Assembly: GCA_014859755.1 (NCBI GenBank)
Contig: JACUTO010000004.1
Location: 1 to 23,883, forward strand
Direction: 5' to 3'
Length of the DNA stretch: 23,883 nt
Source: Candidatus Bathyarchaeota archaeon
GTDB taxonomy: Archaea > Thermoproteota > Bathyarchaeia > Bathyarchaeales > Bathyarchaeaceae
In this document: piece after piece, positions 7,891 through 14,161 of the stretch
Numbering within the stretch: position 1 is the first letter of the stretch
How the letters are laid out: each line of letters begins with the position of its first letter
The notes under the pieces: generated by a model
What the model was told of the DNA's origin: nothing
What the model saw: only the letters and a program-made list of their open reading frames with translations
The model's database searches: none
Position numbers and translations under genes: made by a program

Positions 7891-8652
7891 ATGTTCATCG
7901 TTTTTATAATCGGCACAGCTGGCTCAGGAAAATCCCTCCTCACAGCCTCCCTTAACGAATGGCTCAAAGTCGGAAAACAGAAGACGGCAACCGTAAACTT
8001 GGATCCAGGCGTCTTGACTTTGCCATACGTACCCGACATCGACATCCGCAACTACATAAACGTCAACGAACTCATGGAGAAATACGGGCTTGGACCCAAC
8101 GGAGCCCTACTCATGGCAGCGGACCTCATAGCAGAGGAGGCTCAAAGGCTTGGGAGAGAAATTCAAGATCTCAAGTCTGACGTAGTTATCGTTGACACTC
8201 CTGGGCAAATGGAGCTTTTTGCTTTCAGGGCCAGCGGACCCTACATAGCAAATGAGCTGACAAAGGAGCCTAAGGCCATCATATACCTTTTTGACGCTGT
8301 TTTCTCCTTTAATCCCCTCAACTACGTCTCGAACATGTTCCTCTCAGCTGCTGTTTACAACCGCTTCTTCGTTCCACAGTTGCATGTGCTCTCAAAATGC
8401 GACCTCCTTCCCCCAGAAGAAGCTAATCGCATAGTGGACTGGTCTTCCAATCCCAAAGCCTTGGAAGAGGTGATAGAAGAGAAACTTAGCGGAACGAGAC
8501 GTCTTCTCAGTCGAGACATGATGCACGTCATTCATCGGCTGGGGTTACGATTCCTTTTGATACCTGTTTCCGCGAAAACAAACGAGGGACTGATTAACCT
8601 TAACACTGCACTGGAGCGCATTTTTGCAGGGGGAGAAAAGTTCACTTTTTAG
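7891..8652 (+). CDS. GPN-loop GTPase (Npa3/XAB1/PAB0955 family)
   Basis: A 253-residue GTPase. Walker A is GTAGSGKS (residues 8-15), the family-defining GPN tripeptide is at 68-70 (GLGPNGA), G3 is DTPGQ (102-106), G4 is SKCD (168-171) and the G5-like SAK lies near the C-terminus. GPN GTPases form dimers in which the GPN loop reaches the partner's active site. Eukaryotic relatives help assemble and import RNA polymerase II; the role of the archaeal single copy is unclear. The gene starts at ATG 7891, stands alone, and is followed by T-rich DNA. The nearby RNA polymerase operon is suggestive but about 5.5 kb away. Confidence 0.92.
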   Translation: MFIVFIIGTAGSGKSLLTASLNEWLKVGKQKTATVNLDPGVLTLPYVPDIDIRNYINVNELMEKYGLGPNGALLMAADLIAEEAQRLGREIQDLKSDVVIVDTPGQMELFAFRASGPYIANELTKEPKAIIYLFDAVFSFNPLNYVSNMFLSAAVYNRFFVPQLHVLSKCDLLPPEEANRIVDWSSNPKALEEVIEEKLSGTRRLLSRDMMHVIHRLGLRFLLIPVSAKTNEGLINLNTALERIFAGGEKFTF

Positions 8653-8659
8653 CCTTTTT
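8644..8659 (+). terminator. Possible oligo-T terminator after the GPN GTPase
   Basis: Two TTTTT runs flank the stop codon (8645-8649 and 8654-8658). Archaeal RNA polymerase terminates on oligo-T tracts without needing a hairpin, and the next gene has its own promoter. Confidence 0.35.
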
Positions 8660-8731
8660 AAATCCACAACTTAGTAAGGAACTAGCCATTCTCTAATAAA
8701 TCGTGTCTTTCCGATTTGTCAAACAGAAATG

Positions 8732-8740
8732 CTTTTTAAA
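8732..8740 (+). promoter_or_regulatory. TATA box of thiC
   Basis: CTTTTTAAA fits the archaeal TATA consensus. It would place transcription start near 8760, leaving a leader of about 45 bases before the ATG at 8807. This argues against any thiC start upstream of 8760. I see no convincing TPP-riboswitch sequence in the short leader. Confidence 0.55.
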
Positions 8741-8806
8741 CGCACACTCCTTCCTCGTTCATGCGAACCGTTCGGATGCTACAAGTTTAGGAAGGCTGAA
8801 CTGAGT

Positions 8807-10108
8807 ATGGTTAATCAAATGAAAGCCGCGAAAATGGGACAAATAACCGAAGAGATGAAAATTGTTGCCAAAGAAGAGGATGAGTCGCCGAAGAAGATCT
8901 GCAGGCGAGTAGCCGCTGGAAGGGTAGTTATAACCCGAAACATGGAACGCGAAAACGTCGTTCCCCTAGGAATCGGTGAAGGACTGCGCACCAAAATCAA
9001 CGCAAATGTTGGCACCTCCGCCGATTTGTGCGACTTGAACTTGGAAGTTGAGAAGGCAAAAATTGCGGTGAATTATGGTGCAGACACGGTTATGGACCTT
9101 AGCACAAGCGGCGATCTGGACGAGATACGTAAGACGATATTGAAGGCTGTTAATGTACCTGTCGGAACCGTGCCCATATACCAAACTGCCATCGAAACCA
9201 TCAAGGATAAAGGAGCAATCATCTACATGGACGAGGACGACGTCTTCAACACGATAGAAAAACACGCCAAAGACGGCGTCGACTTTATGACTGTGCACTG
9301 TGGAGTAACCCAACAAATCGTCAAGAGAATTGCCAAACACCCTCGCTTGATGGGAATTGTAAGCCGAGGAGGCACTTTTCTCGCCGCATGGATTCTCCAC
9401 CACAACAAAGAAAACCCACTATACGCCAACTACGACTACCTCCTTGAAATCGCCAAAAAATATGACTTTGCCCTAAGCCTTGGAGATGGGCTTCGACCAG
9501 GATGCATATTCGACGCCACGGACTGGCCGCAAATTCAAGAACTCCTCACCATCGGAGAACTCGTTGAGAGAGCAAGGGAGGCGGACGTGCAAGCTATAGT
9601 TGAGGGACCAGGACACGTACCGCTAGATCAAATAGAATCCAACATTCAACTTGAAAAATCCATATGTAAAGGCGCGCCCTTCTACGTCTTAGGCCCGGTT
9701 GTTACAGAAATAGCTCCGGGATACGACCACATCGTCGGAGCCATTGGAGGAACCCTTGCTGGACTCGCAGGAGCCGATTTCCTTTGCTATCTCACTCCTG
9801 CCGAACATCTAGGTCTCCCCACATTGGAGGACGTGAAGGAAGGAGTGATAGTCACTAAGATAGCAGCTCACGCCGTCGACATCGTGAAACTTGGGGCAAA
9901 AGCCTCAGCCCGCGATCTCGCAATGGCAAAAGCTCGGGCCAACCTCGATTGGAAAAAACAGATTGAAAACGCTTTGGATTCGGAAAAAGCAAAGAAAATT
10001 CGAGGGCGAATAAAGTTGAAAAGCGCGGAAACATGTTCAATGTGCTCTCAGTATTGTGCGATAAAAATTTTGAGAGAGGCGCTGAAAGCAGAGGGCAAAT
10101 GCTTATGA
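8807..10108 (+). CDS. thiC: Phosphomethylpyrimidine synthase
   Basis: Radical SAM enzyme converting aminoimidazole ribotide to hydroxymethylpyrimidine phosphate, the pyrimidine half of thiamine. The 433 residues match the shorter archaeal/anaerobe form. Conserved blocks include NANVGTS, DLSTSGDLDEIR, VHCGVT, SRGG, LGDGLRPG and EGPGHVPL, and the C-terminal cluster motif is CSMCSQYC. That gives CX2CX3C, one residue less than the CX2CX4C of well-studied bacterial ThiC. The frame stays open upstream to ATG 8729, but that segment covers the TATA box, so I place the start at 8807. No other thiamine genes are adjacent. Confidence 0.95.
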   Translation: MVNQMKAAKMGQITEEMKIVAKEEDESPKKICRRVAAGRVVITRNMERENVVPLGIGEGLRTKINANVGTSADLCDLNLEVEKAKIAVNYGADTVMDLSTSGDLDEIRKTILKAVNVPVGTVPIYQTAIETIKDKGAIIYMDEDDVFNTIEKHAKDGVDFMTVHCGVTQQIVKRIAKHPRLMGIVSRGGTFLAAWILHHNKENPLYANYDYLLEIAKKYDFALSLGDGLRPGCIFDATDWPQIQELLTIGELVERAREADVQAIVEGPGHVPLDQIESNIQLEKSICKGAPFYVLGPVVTEIAPGYDHIVGAIGGTLAGLAGADFLCYLTPAEHLGLPTLEDVKEGVIVTKIAAHAVDIVKLGAKASARDLAMAKARANLDWKKQIENALDSEKAKKIRGRIKLKSAETCSMCSQYCAIKILREALKAEGKCL

Positions 10109-10109
10109 T

Positions 10110-10118
10110 CGCGCGCGC
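10110..10118. repeat. Alternating CG run (CGCGCGCGC)
   Basis: Second copy of the nine-base CG run, beginning 2 bases after the thiC stop and ahead of the tRNA-Lys promoter. Intergenic, like the copies at 3267 and 12953. Confidence 0.6.
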
Positions 10119-10192
10119 ATACGTTGAAACCGATTCTTTGATCGTTTGTTGAAAGGTAATGTCCGCTTGTTCATGAGAGAGAAAATAGAAAG

Positions 10193-10202
10193 CCTTAATT
10201 TA
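10193..10202 (+). promoter_or_regulatory. TATA-like element of tRNA-Lys
   Basis: CCTTAATTTAA-type A/T-rich element about 25-30 bases before the first base of the tRNA, the usual distance for an archaeal stable-RNA promoter. Confidence 0.45.
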
Positions 10203-10224
10203 ACCTCTGATTTTCAGAACTAGA

Positions 10225-10318
10225 GGGCCCGTAGCTTAGCAAGGAAGAGCTTGGCAGCGCCTAAAGCACCGGGCTTTTAACCCGGGGGTCAGGGGTTCAA
10301 TTCCCCTCGGGCCCGCCA
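10225..10318 (+). tRNA. tRNA-Lys (UUU) with a 17-base insertion (probable intron) beside the D-arm; CCA encoded
   Basis: Acceptor stem GGGCCCG (10225-10231) pairs fully with CGGGCCC (10308-10314); discriminator G10315; CCA 10316-10318. The anticodon arm is CCGGG, loop CTTTTAA, CCCGG (10269-10285), so anticodon UUU. The T-arm AGGGG/CCCCT carries loop TTCAATT. The region from acceptor to anticodon stem is 37 bases, not about 20. Removing 17 bases (10248-10264, or equivalently up to 10251-10267 because AGC is repeated at both ends) restores a normal D-arm GCTT/GAGC with base 26 = A. A weak bulge-helix-bulge fits: AGG (10242-10244) with CCT (10260-10262) between bulges holding the cuts. This is not the usual 37/38 intron site. 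An alternative is an enlarged D-loop with GCTT pairing AAGC (10264-10267). Confidence 0.85.
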
Positions 10319-10331
10319 TCTCCAAATACTT

Positions 10332-11273
10332 TCAGGTTGCTCCCTCAAGACCTAGCAGTTTTGCGGCGCTTAAGCCGAGAATCATGTTTTTCTCTTCATC
10401 TGTTAGATACTGACAGTTTTTTATGACGTTAACCTCATACTGCATGTTGCTTCCTTCCACCACTGGAAAGTCAGAACCATACATCAATCTTTCGATGCCA
10501 AAGCTTTCCCTTATTCTCTCAACAACCTTCTTTTGGTATATTACATGACTAGCCGCCGACGAATCAAAGTAAACATTCTCAAATTCCTTCCCCAACTCTA
10601 ACGCCTCATCCAGCCACAATCCGGGTTTTAAGGCACTATAGGAGCCCGTATGAGTAAGAATTATCGTTGGGCTATACTTCTCCAAAACTGGCTTCAAATA
10701 CTTCGGATTAGCATCCTCTGACAATTCAGGTATCTCCCAAGGTCCGGGATCGCAACCAGTGTGATAAGAAAGAATCTTTCCATTTTTCTCACAATACTCG
10801 CATATTCTCTCAAAATTCTTGTTTTCGGAGGGATTGAAAAATTGGAGGGTTGGAAGCATTTTTATACCCCTCAAATTCAGCCTACTAATCTCCCTCAACT
10901 TTTCCTCCACATATTCTTCACCCTTGTTCGGGTTAACTGAACCGAAACCAATGAATCGGTTTGGATACTTTTCCACCAGCTCGGCTACATCTAGATTAGA
11001 ATTTTTTAAATTTGGATACTGATTTATGAGGGCGTAGAAGAATCTTTTTACACCCTCTTCTATGGGGTGAAAAAACAGAAAGTAAGGGTGTGAGTAAAGC
11101 TTGCTTGAATTAAAGCGCTTTCTCATCTTTTCCTTTATCTCAGGCTTATCGACATCCAACGGATCCGTGTCAGTGCCCAATAATACGCTACGATCTACTC
11201 CAGCCTTGTCCATCTCTTCCAAAATCTGAGTCTCTGACACTAACGGATGCACATGAACGTCAATTATAACCAA
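10332..11273 (-). CDS. Amidohydrolase-family protein (Amidohydro_2, COG2159 type)
   Basis: A metal-dependent TIM-barrel hydrolase or decarboxylase-like protein. Metal-site residues appear in order: the HxH in DVHVHP at the N-terminus, a His in SYHTGCDPGPW, a His in ILTHTGSY, and the Asp in YGSDFPV near the C-terminus. This matches the COG2159 subgroup, which includes decarboxylases such as ACMSD as well as uncharacterised hydrolases, so the substrate cannot be named. The frame is open further upstream to an ATG at 11381, but those 36 residues look unlike the family. TTG at 11273 starts right before the HxH strand and has GGTGAG six bases upstream, so I prefer it. The 3' end lies 14 bases from the convergent tRNA-Lys gene. 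Confidence 0.8.
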   Translation of the reverse strand: MVIIDVHVHPLVSETQILEEMDKAGVDRSVLLGTDTDPLDVDKPEIKEKMRKRFNSSKLYSHPYFLFFHPIEEGVKRFFYALINQYPNLKNSNLDVAELVEKYPNRFIGFGSVNPNKGEEYVEEKLREISRLNLRGIKMLPTLQFFNPSENKNFERICEYCEKNGKILSYHTGCDPGPWEIPELSEDANPKYLKPVLEKYSPTIILTHTGSYSALKPGLWLDEALELGKEFENVYFDSSAASHVIYQKKVVERIRESFGIERLMYGSDFPVVEGSNMQYEVNVIKNCQYLTDEEKNMILGLSAAKLLGLEGAT

Positions 11274-11433
11274 ATCTCTCTCACCTGAACCTATCCCTAT
11301 CCCATAAGACACATGAATGTTTCGCTTTTTCCTCATACAGTAGAAATATGGCCAACCGTGCAACGTTTTTTCTGTTCGCATGAATGCAAGATTGGTAAAT
11401 TCATATCGACCCCTTCTACTAAAATTTGCACAG

Positions 11434-11904
11434 CTATTTCTTCTCAGAGAAAATAGCTTCTGATTCTTCTAAGGATCGTTTGAGCCTATTCTCGCATTCT
11501 TTTTGGAGCCAAACCCATCTTCGAAGGTACCATTCATTTCTCCAAATTTCCTTTTGTTCTTTCAGCCACTTTTCTGTTCCGATGGCTTTGCGTCTTCGCA
11601 AGTTTTCTATGACTGACAAATGATGCAACCAAACAGGGTTATAGCAGAATCGTATAAGCCTTGCACAGGGAAATTCTTCGCATTCAGAACAAGTGCTAAG
11701 ACCTTTCTGTTCAAGACAACATTTGTAAATGTCACATTGTTTATGATGCCTCGAAGCGGCACATTTCCCGCATTCGCAACCGCAACCATGACAGTTCTTG
11801 TAGACCAGATAGTCAATGCAAGCCCCGCAATATAGACCACATGGTGCAACAAGTTTCTTTTCCCCAACACTCAAAATTTTCACCGCATTGTGATAGCCGC
11901 GCAT
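11434..11904 (-). CDS. Cysteine-rich protein, DUF3795 type
   Basis: A 156-residue protein whose N-terminal half carries about fifteen cysteines: CGLYCGAC (residues 22-29), CHGCGCECGKC, CDIYKCC and CSECEEFPC. This is the pattern of DUF3795 proteins, a presumed metal- or Fe-S-binding family common in anaerobic archaea and bacteria with no assigned function. The C-terminal half is a charged, Trp-rich helical region without cysteines. It lies upstream of, and on the same strand as, the amidohydrolase (161 bases to its preferred TTG start, 52 to the ATG at 11381), so the two may be co-transcribed. ATG at 11904 is the longest start; a GTG at residue 8 is possible. Confidence 0.7.
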   Translation of the reverse strand: MRGYHNAVKILSVGEKKLVAPCGLYCGACIDYLVYKNCHGCGCECGKCAASRHHKQCDIYKCCLEQKGLSTCSECEEFPCARLIRFCYNPVWLHHLSVIENLRRRKAIGTEKWLKEQKEIWRNEWYLRRWVWLQKECENRLKRSLEESEAIFSEKK

Positions 11905-11978
11905 TCTACATAAAAGTTTACGAGATTTTCAGATTGGTATAGTCTCGCTTTTTCTTTTAATCAGAAGGCGGAATAATG

Positions 11979-12227
11979 TTAAGATGGATTAACTAGGCTC
12001 ATAAACTGCGCTAGAATAAGGAACCAGAATATGGAACTGGTGATTTTGGACCCTAACTTCCAAACGACAGATAATAGAATCAGGATCGTTGCGAGTTTGA
12101 CGAGTTCTTGAGAAGCTGAAAGGCCTAGCGCGTCTAAGAAGAACGTTATCAGGTATGACACGCCGTTTCCAATGTGTTTTAGTCCTATTAATATCTGGCT
12201 TAAGGCTTCGATTAGACCCGGATTCAT
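11979..12227 (-). CDS. Small membrane protein, unknown function
   Basis: An 82-residue hydrophobic protein with two likely membrane segments: ISYLITFFLDALGL-like residues around 24-37, and LATILILLSVVW plus SIFWFLILAQF in the C-terminal half. I recognise no family. The composition (few charges, runs of Ile/Leu/Phe) looks like a genuine membrane protein rather than a chance frame. The ribosome-binding site is weak (GGGG about 14 bases before the ATG). It is one of three small membrane-protein genes in the 12-13.6 kb stretch and is transcribed away from the FUN14-like gene. Confidence 0.5.
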   Translation of the reverse strand: MNPGLIEALSQILIGLKHIGNGVSYLITFFLDALGLSASQELVKLATILILLSVVWKLGSKITSSIFWFLILAQFMSLVNPS

Positions 12228-12600
12228 TTTCTTCTATTAACCCCAACAATGATAAGGTTCAAGAATATTTCAAGCCGCATAGCTTATCAACATTCTACTC
12301 GTTTTTCCTTGTCATTCTTACCCGCCTCTGCGCGCGCACACGGATGTGGAATGTGTAGAAATGTATTCTGGAAAGAAAATTCAAATGCAAATATGGAGAA
12401 TATCGCTGGAAAATTGAAGAAGCTAAACAGCATGAGTAACGTTATTCGTCTTGATTTTTGGGACTTTGTTGCTGTTGAAGCTGAATCTTGTATGTCGTCA
12501 ATCATGAAAGGAAGTTTGCATCTGCGATTCGTATTCTGAATAAAAAGCTAACCTAAGTATGTGCTATTCATGAACAATACATATTTTAGCCCCATATGTG
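12228..12600. other. Gene-poor gap with one doubtful frame
   Basis: Between the divergent small membrane proteins. A plus-strand frame at 12249-12539 (96 residues, containing CGMC) has no ribosome-binding site, no recognisable domain and covers an alternating CG run, so I do not call it a gene. The opposite frame at 12287-12505 is equally unconvincing. Apart from the CG run at 12330 and the promoter just downstream, I see nothing definite here. Confidence 0.5.
12330..12337. repeat. Alternating CG run (GCGCGCGC)
   Basis: Eight-base member of the CG-run set, inside the gap between the two small membrane-protein genes and overlapping only a doubtful frame. Confidence 0.5.
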
Positions 12601-12610
12601 TTAAATATAT
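12601..12610 (+). promoter_or_regulatory. TATA box of the FUN14-like gene
   Basis: TTAAATATAT lies about 45-50 bases before the ATG at 12653. It predicts transcription start near 12630, which would place the alternative ATG at 12626 at or before the transcript start and so supports 12653. Confidence 0.5.
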
Positions 12611-12652
12611 CCTCATCCATTAAGTATGTGGATACGGCGCAGGGGATGGCTC

Positions 12653-12949
12653 ATGAGCGAAATTTTGACTCCAATAATTTACCAATTGGGCACTGGGGGA
12701 ATTGGAGGTTTCCTTCTTGGATTTTTGATTAAAAAAGTCCTTAAAATTGCTCTAATGATGGGAGGTTTTGCCTTAATTTTTTTTTACTTCGCATTTGACA
12801 ACGTGATAGAAGTCAACTATGCTCAATTATCGGCGCGTGTAGGAGAAATCGCCACTGCTGCGTCGCAATTTCTTTCTCCGCTTTTGTCGAACATTCCATT
12901 TTCGGGCAGTCTTATTCTTGGAGTTATAACAGGCTTTATGTTGAGCTAA
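12653..12949 (+). CDS. FUN14-family membrane protein
   Basis: A 98-residue membrane protein (107 if read from ATG 12626). It has the FUN14-domain hallmark: a glycine-rich segment GTGGIGGFLLGFLIKK followed by a hydrophobic helix (IALMMGGFALIFFYFAF), an amphipathic stretch and a final hydrophobic helix ending ILGVITGFMLS. The family includes eukaryotic FUNDC1 and small archaeal membrane proteins of unknown role, so no process is assigned here. The start at 12653 is supported by AGGGGATGG a few bases upstream and by the TATA box at 12601. A CG run begins 4 bases after the stop codon. Confidence 0.7.
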   Translation: MSEILTPIIYQLGTGGIGGFLLGFLIKKVLKIALMMGGFALIFFYFAFDNVIEVNYAQLSARVGEIATAASQFLSPLLSNIPFSGSLILGVITGFMLS

Positions 12950-12952
12950 ATT

Positions 12953-12961
12953 CGCGCGCGC
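12953..12961. repeat. Alternating CG run (CGCGCGCGC)
   Basis: Third nine-base copy, starting 4 bases after the stop of the FUN14-like gene, a position similar to the copy 2 bases after the thiC stop. Confidence 0.6.
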
Positions 12962-13484
12962 AAAAACATCACAACTTATGACATTTTTCATCACGACGTA
13001 TCAACGTTATGAGGGTTACACTCCTAATCAGAAATCTTGTGAACTGATTGTAAGTGCTAATAAAACTCGTTTTTAATGTTTTGTAATCTGAAGTTTGGGT
13101 CATGAAAGTCTGGGCTGTATTTCCAATGATAGCATATTTCACCTAATGAAATATCGTTCAAATATGCTCGCGCAGTGGTGTTGTTCGGGCGAGATTAGTT
13201 GGAAAAGGAAAGAGAAAAGAGGGATACTAAACAACTATTGTCCAATTCTGAGGATTACACCATTTTTCACGCTCTAGTCGAGACTATGGTGAAGAAAAAA
13301 GAAGAAAAGGATTCTAGACGACGCAGATTCCTACGCAAACTAAGATTGAGTAAATAACTCTTTACTTCCTATTACGCAAACCACAATATGCCCGCCTTCT
13401 ACATACTTCAAGTTGTCCACCATTCTTGTGCCCGAAACTTTCTTTTTAGGACGCCTTATCCCTCCATTCTAATGTAGATGCACC
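12962..13484. other. Gene-poor gap of about 520 bases
   Basis: No convincing gene. It holds an 8-bp inverted repeat ATATTTCA/TGAAATAT at 13134-13154 (loop CCTAA). A 23-codon frame at 13286-13357 encodes an extremely basic peptide (MVKKKEEKDSRRRRFLRKLR...), with no clear ribosome-binding site. A 60-codon frame at 13095-13277 has no recognisable features. Higher A/T content than the flanking genes. If something is expressed here it is probably an RNA or the basic peptide. Confidence 0.5.
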
Positions 13485-13610
13485 ATGTTTGAAGAAATAG
13501 CAACATCGGCTGCGCAGTTGCTCATAATCATATTCAGCATAGCACTCTTCTTCATGGTAGTCTATGGTGCCCTTTGGCTCCGAGCGTCACGACAAGCCAA
13601 AACAGAGTAA
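13485..13610 (+). CDS. Predicted 41-residue single-pass membrane protein
   Basis: ATG at 13485 to TAA at 13608-13610. After a short acidic start (MFEEI), residues ~9-31 form one membrane helix (QLLIIIFSIALFFMVVYGALW), followed by a basic tail (LRASRQAKTE), consistent with N-out/C-in topology. No family is recognised and there is no clear ribosome-binding site, but a T/A-rich element (CTTTTTAGG, 13442-13450) upstream could be a promoter. Small single-pass proteins like this are common and often unannotated. It precedes the tRNA-Asp gene on the same strand. Confidence 0.42.
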   Translation: MFEEIATSAAQLLIIIFSIALFFMVVYGALWLRASRQAKTE

Positions 13611-13702
13611 ACGCTTCATCTGAAACTTCAACGTTTACTATTTCATCGCCTTTTACAATGAAAAACTTAAGTAGAAGTCTCTTTTCTTTAAGGAAATTGG
13701 AT

Positions 13703-13869
13703 GCCCTGGTAGTATAGTCCGGTCACAGGGAGGCTATCCTCCTCAATGCCGGAATAGTATAGGCGGCTGTCTTACTTTGGCAATGTGCCGGGTGCAGTAA
13801 GCCCGCCCGACTTCGCGTGGCAATAAGCCATGTAACGGGTACCGGGTTCAAATCCCGGCCAGGGCGCCA
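13703..13869 (+). tRNA. tRNA-Asp (GUC) with three predicted introns; CCA encoded
   Basis: Acceptor GCCCTGG (13703-13709) pairs with CCAGGGC (13859-13865); discriminator G13866; CCA 13867-13869. T-arm CCGGG, TTCAAAT, CCCGG (13842-13858). Anticodon stem GGCGG (13762-13766) pairs with CCGCC (13803-13807), and the loop begins CTGTC, anticodon GUC. The body is 164 bases instead of about 74. Intron 1, about 13725-13755 (31 bases) in the D-loop: helix CCGG/CCGG (13719-13722 with 13749-13752) between 3-base bulges TCA and ATA; removal gives D-arm GTAT...GTAT. Intron 2, about 29 bases (near 13772-13800) in the anticodon loop: helix CTGT/GCAG (13767-13770 with 13794-13797), exact ends unsure. Intron 3, 13812-13841 (30 bases) in the variable region: perfect helix CCCG/CGGG (13806-13809 with 13836-13839), bulges AC^T and TA^C; removal joins CGAC to CCGGG. 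Confidence 0.9.
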
Positions 13870-13970
13870 TTAACTTTTTCGGCGATTGTGCTGTTTTGGT
13901 ACCGAATCATGATGGAGGACGTGGGGGTTCCCTCTACCCCTAAAAGAGTTCATTTATTCTAAAATAGTAA

Positions 13971-13979
13971 TGTTTATAA
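13971..13979 (+). promoter_or_regulatory. TATA box of the rpo operon
   Basis: GTTTATAAG is a close match to the archaeal TATA consensus. It predicts transcription start near 14000 and therefore a leader of about 160 bases before rpoB, unusually long for an archaeal message. Confidence 0.55.
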
Positions 13980-14017
13980 GAGTAATCTTAGCCTCTGAGT
14001 TGATAGCTTCCAAAGCA

Positions 14018-14091
14018 AAACTGGAAACAATTAAGGAGACCCGGCTTTTCGGGTCGGATGACGCCGACCCAGCGGAGGAAACTCCCAGTTT
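14018..14091 (+). promoter_or_regulatory. Structured rpoB leader with competing hairpins
   Basis: Segment A GACCCG (14038-14043) can pair with CGGGTC (14050-14055), while the overlapping GGGTCGG (14051-14057) can instead pair with CCGACCC (14064-14070). The two hairpins exclude each other. A GGAG-GAAA-CTCC tetraloop hairpin follows (14074-14085), and AAACTGG (14018-14024) can close the whole element with CCAGTTT (14085-14091). It sits between the TATA box and the rpoB start, so it should be transcribed. Regulatory function is inferred from the fold alone. Confidence 0.5.
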
Positions 14092-14161
14092 GAAAAGAAC
14101 CGTAACAAACCGTTCGATTTTCACCATTTATTACATAAATTTATGGAGGAATTAAACAAAT

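Noticed and set aside
8729..8806. N-terminal extension of thiC to the ATG at 8729
   Set aside because: It would place the start at the TATA box; the residues do not resemble ThiC, and ATG 8807 gives the normal length.
12249..12539. 96-codon plus-strand frame with a CGMC motif
   Set aside because: No ribosome-binding site or recognisable domain; it spans a CG run and competes with an opposite-strand frame of similar quality.
13134..13154. 8-bp inverted repeat as a terminator or transposon end
   Set aside because: No T-tract follows, no target duplication or transposase is nearby, and A/T-rich palindromes of this size arise easily by chance.
13590..13690. Minus-strand open stretch reading FFIVKGDEIVNVEVSDE opposite the end of the 41-residue membrane protein
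   Set aside because: No start codon in frame and half of it is antisense to the better-supported plus-strand frame.
14071..14091. GGAGGAAACTCC resembles the conserved GAGGAAAGUCC region of RNase P RNA
   Set aside because: None of the other conserved RNase P regions follow, and rpoB begins only about 75 bases later, leaving no room for the catalytic core.
13970..14155. 61-codon frame before rpoB, in the place where rpoH would be expected
   Set aside because: Its ATG lies inside the TATA box, it spans the leader hairpins, and it has no similarity to RpoH.
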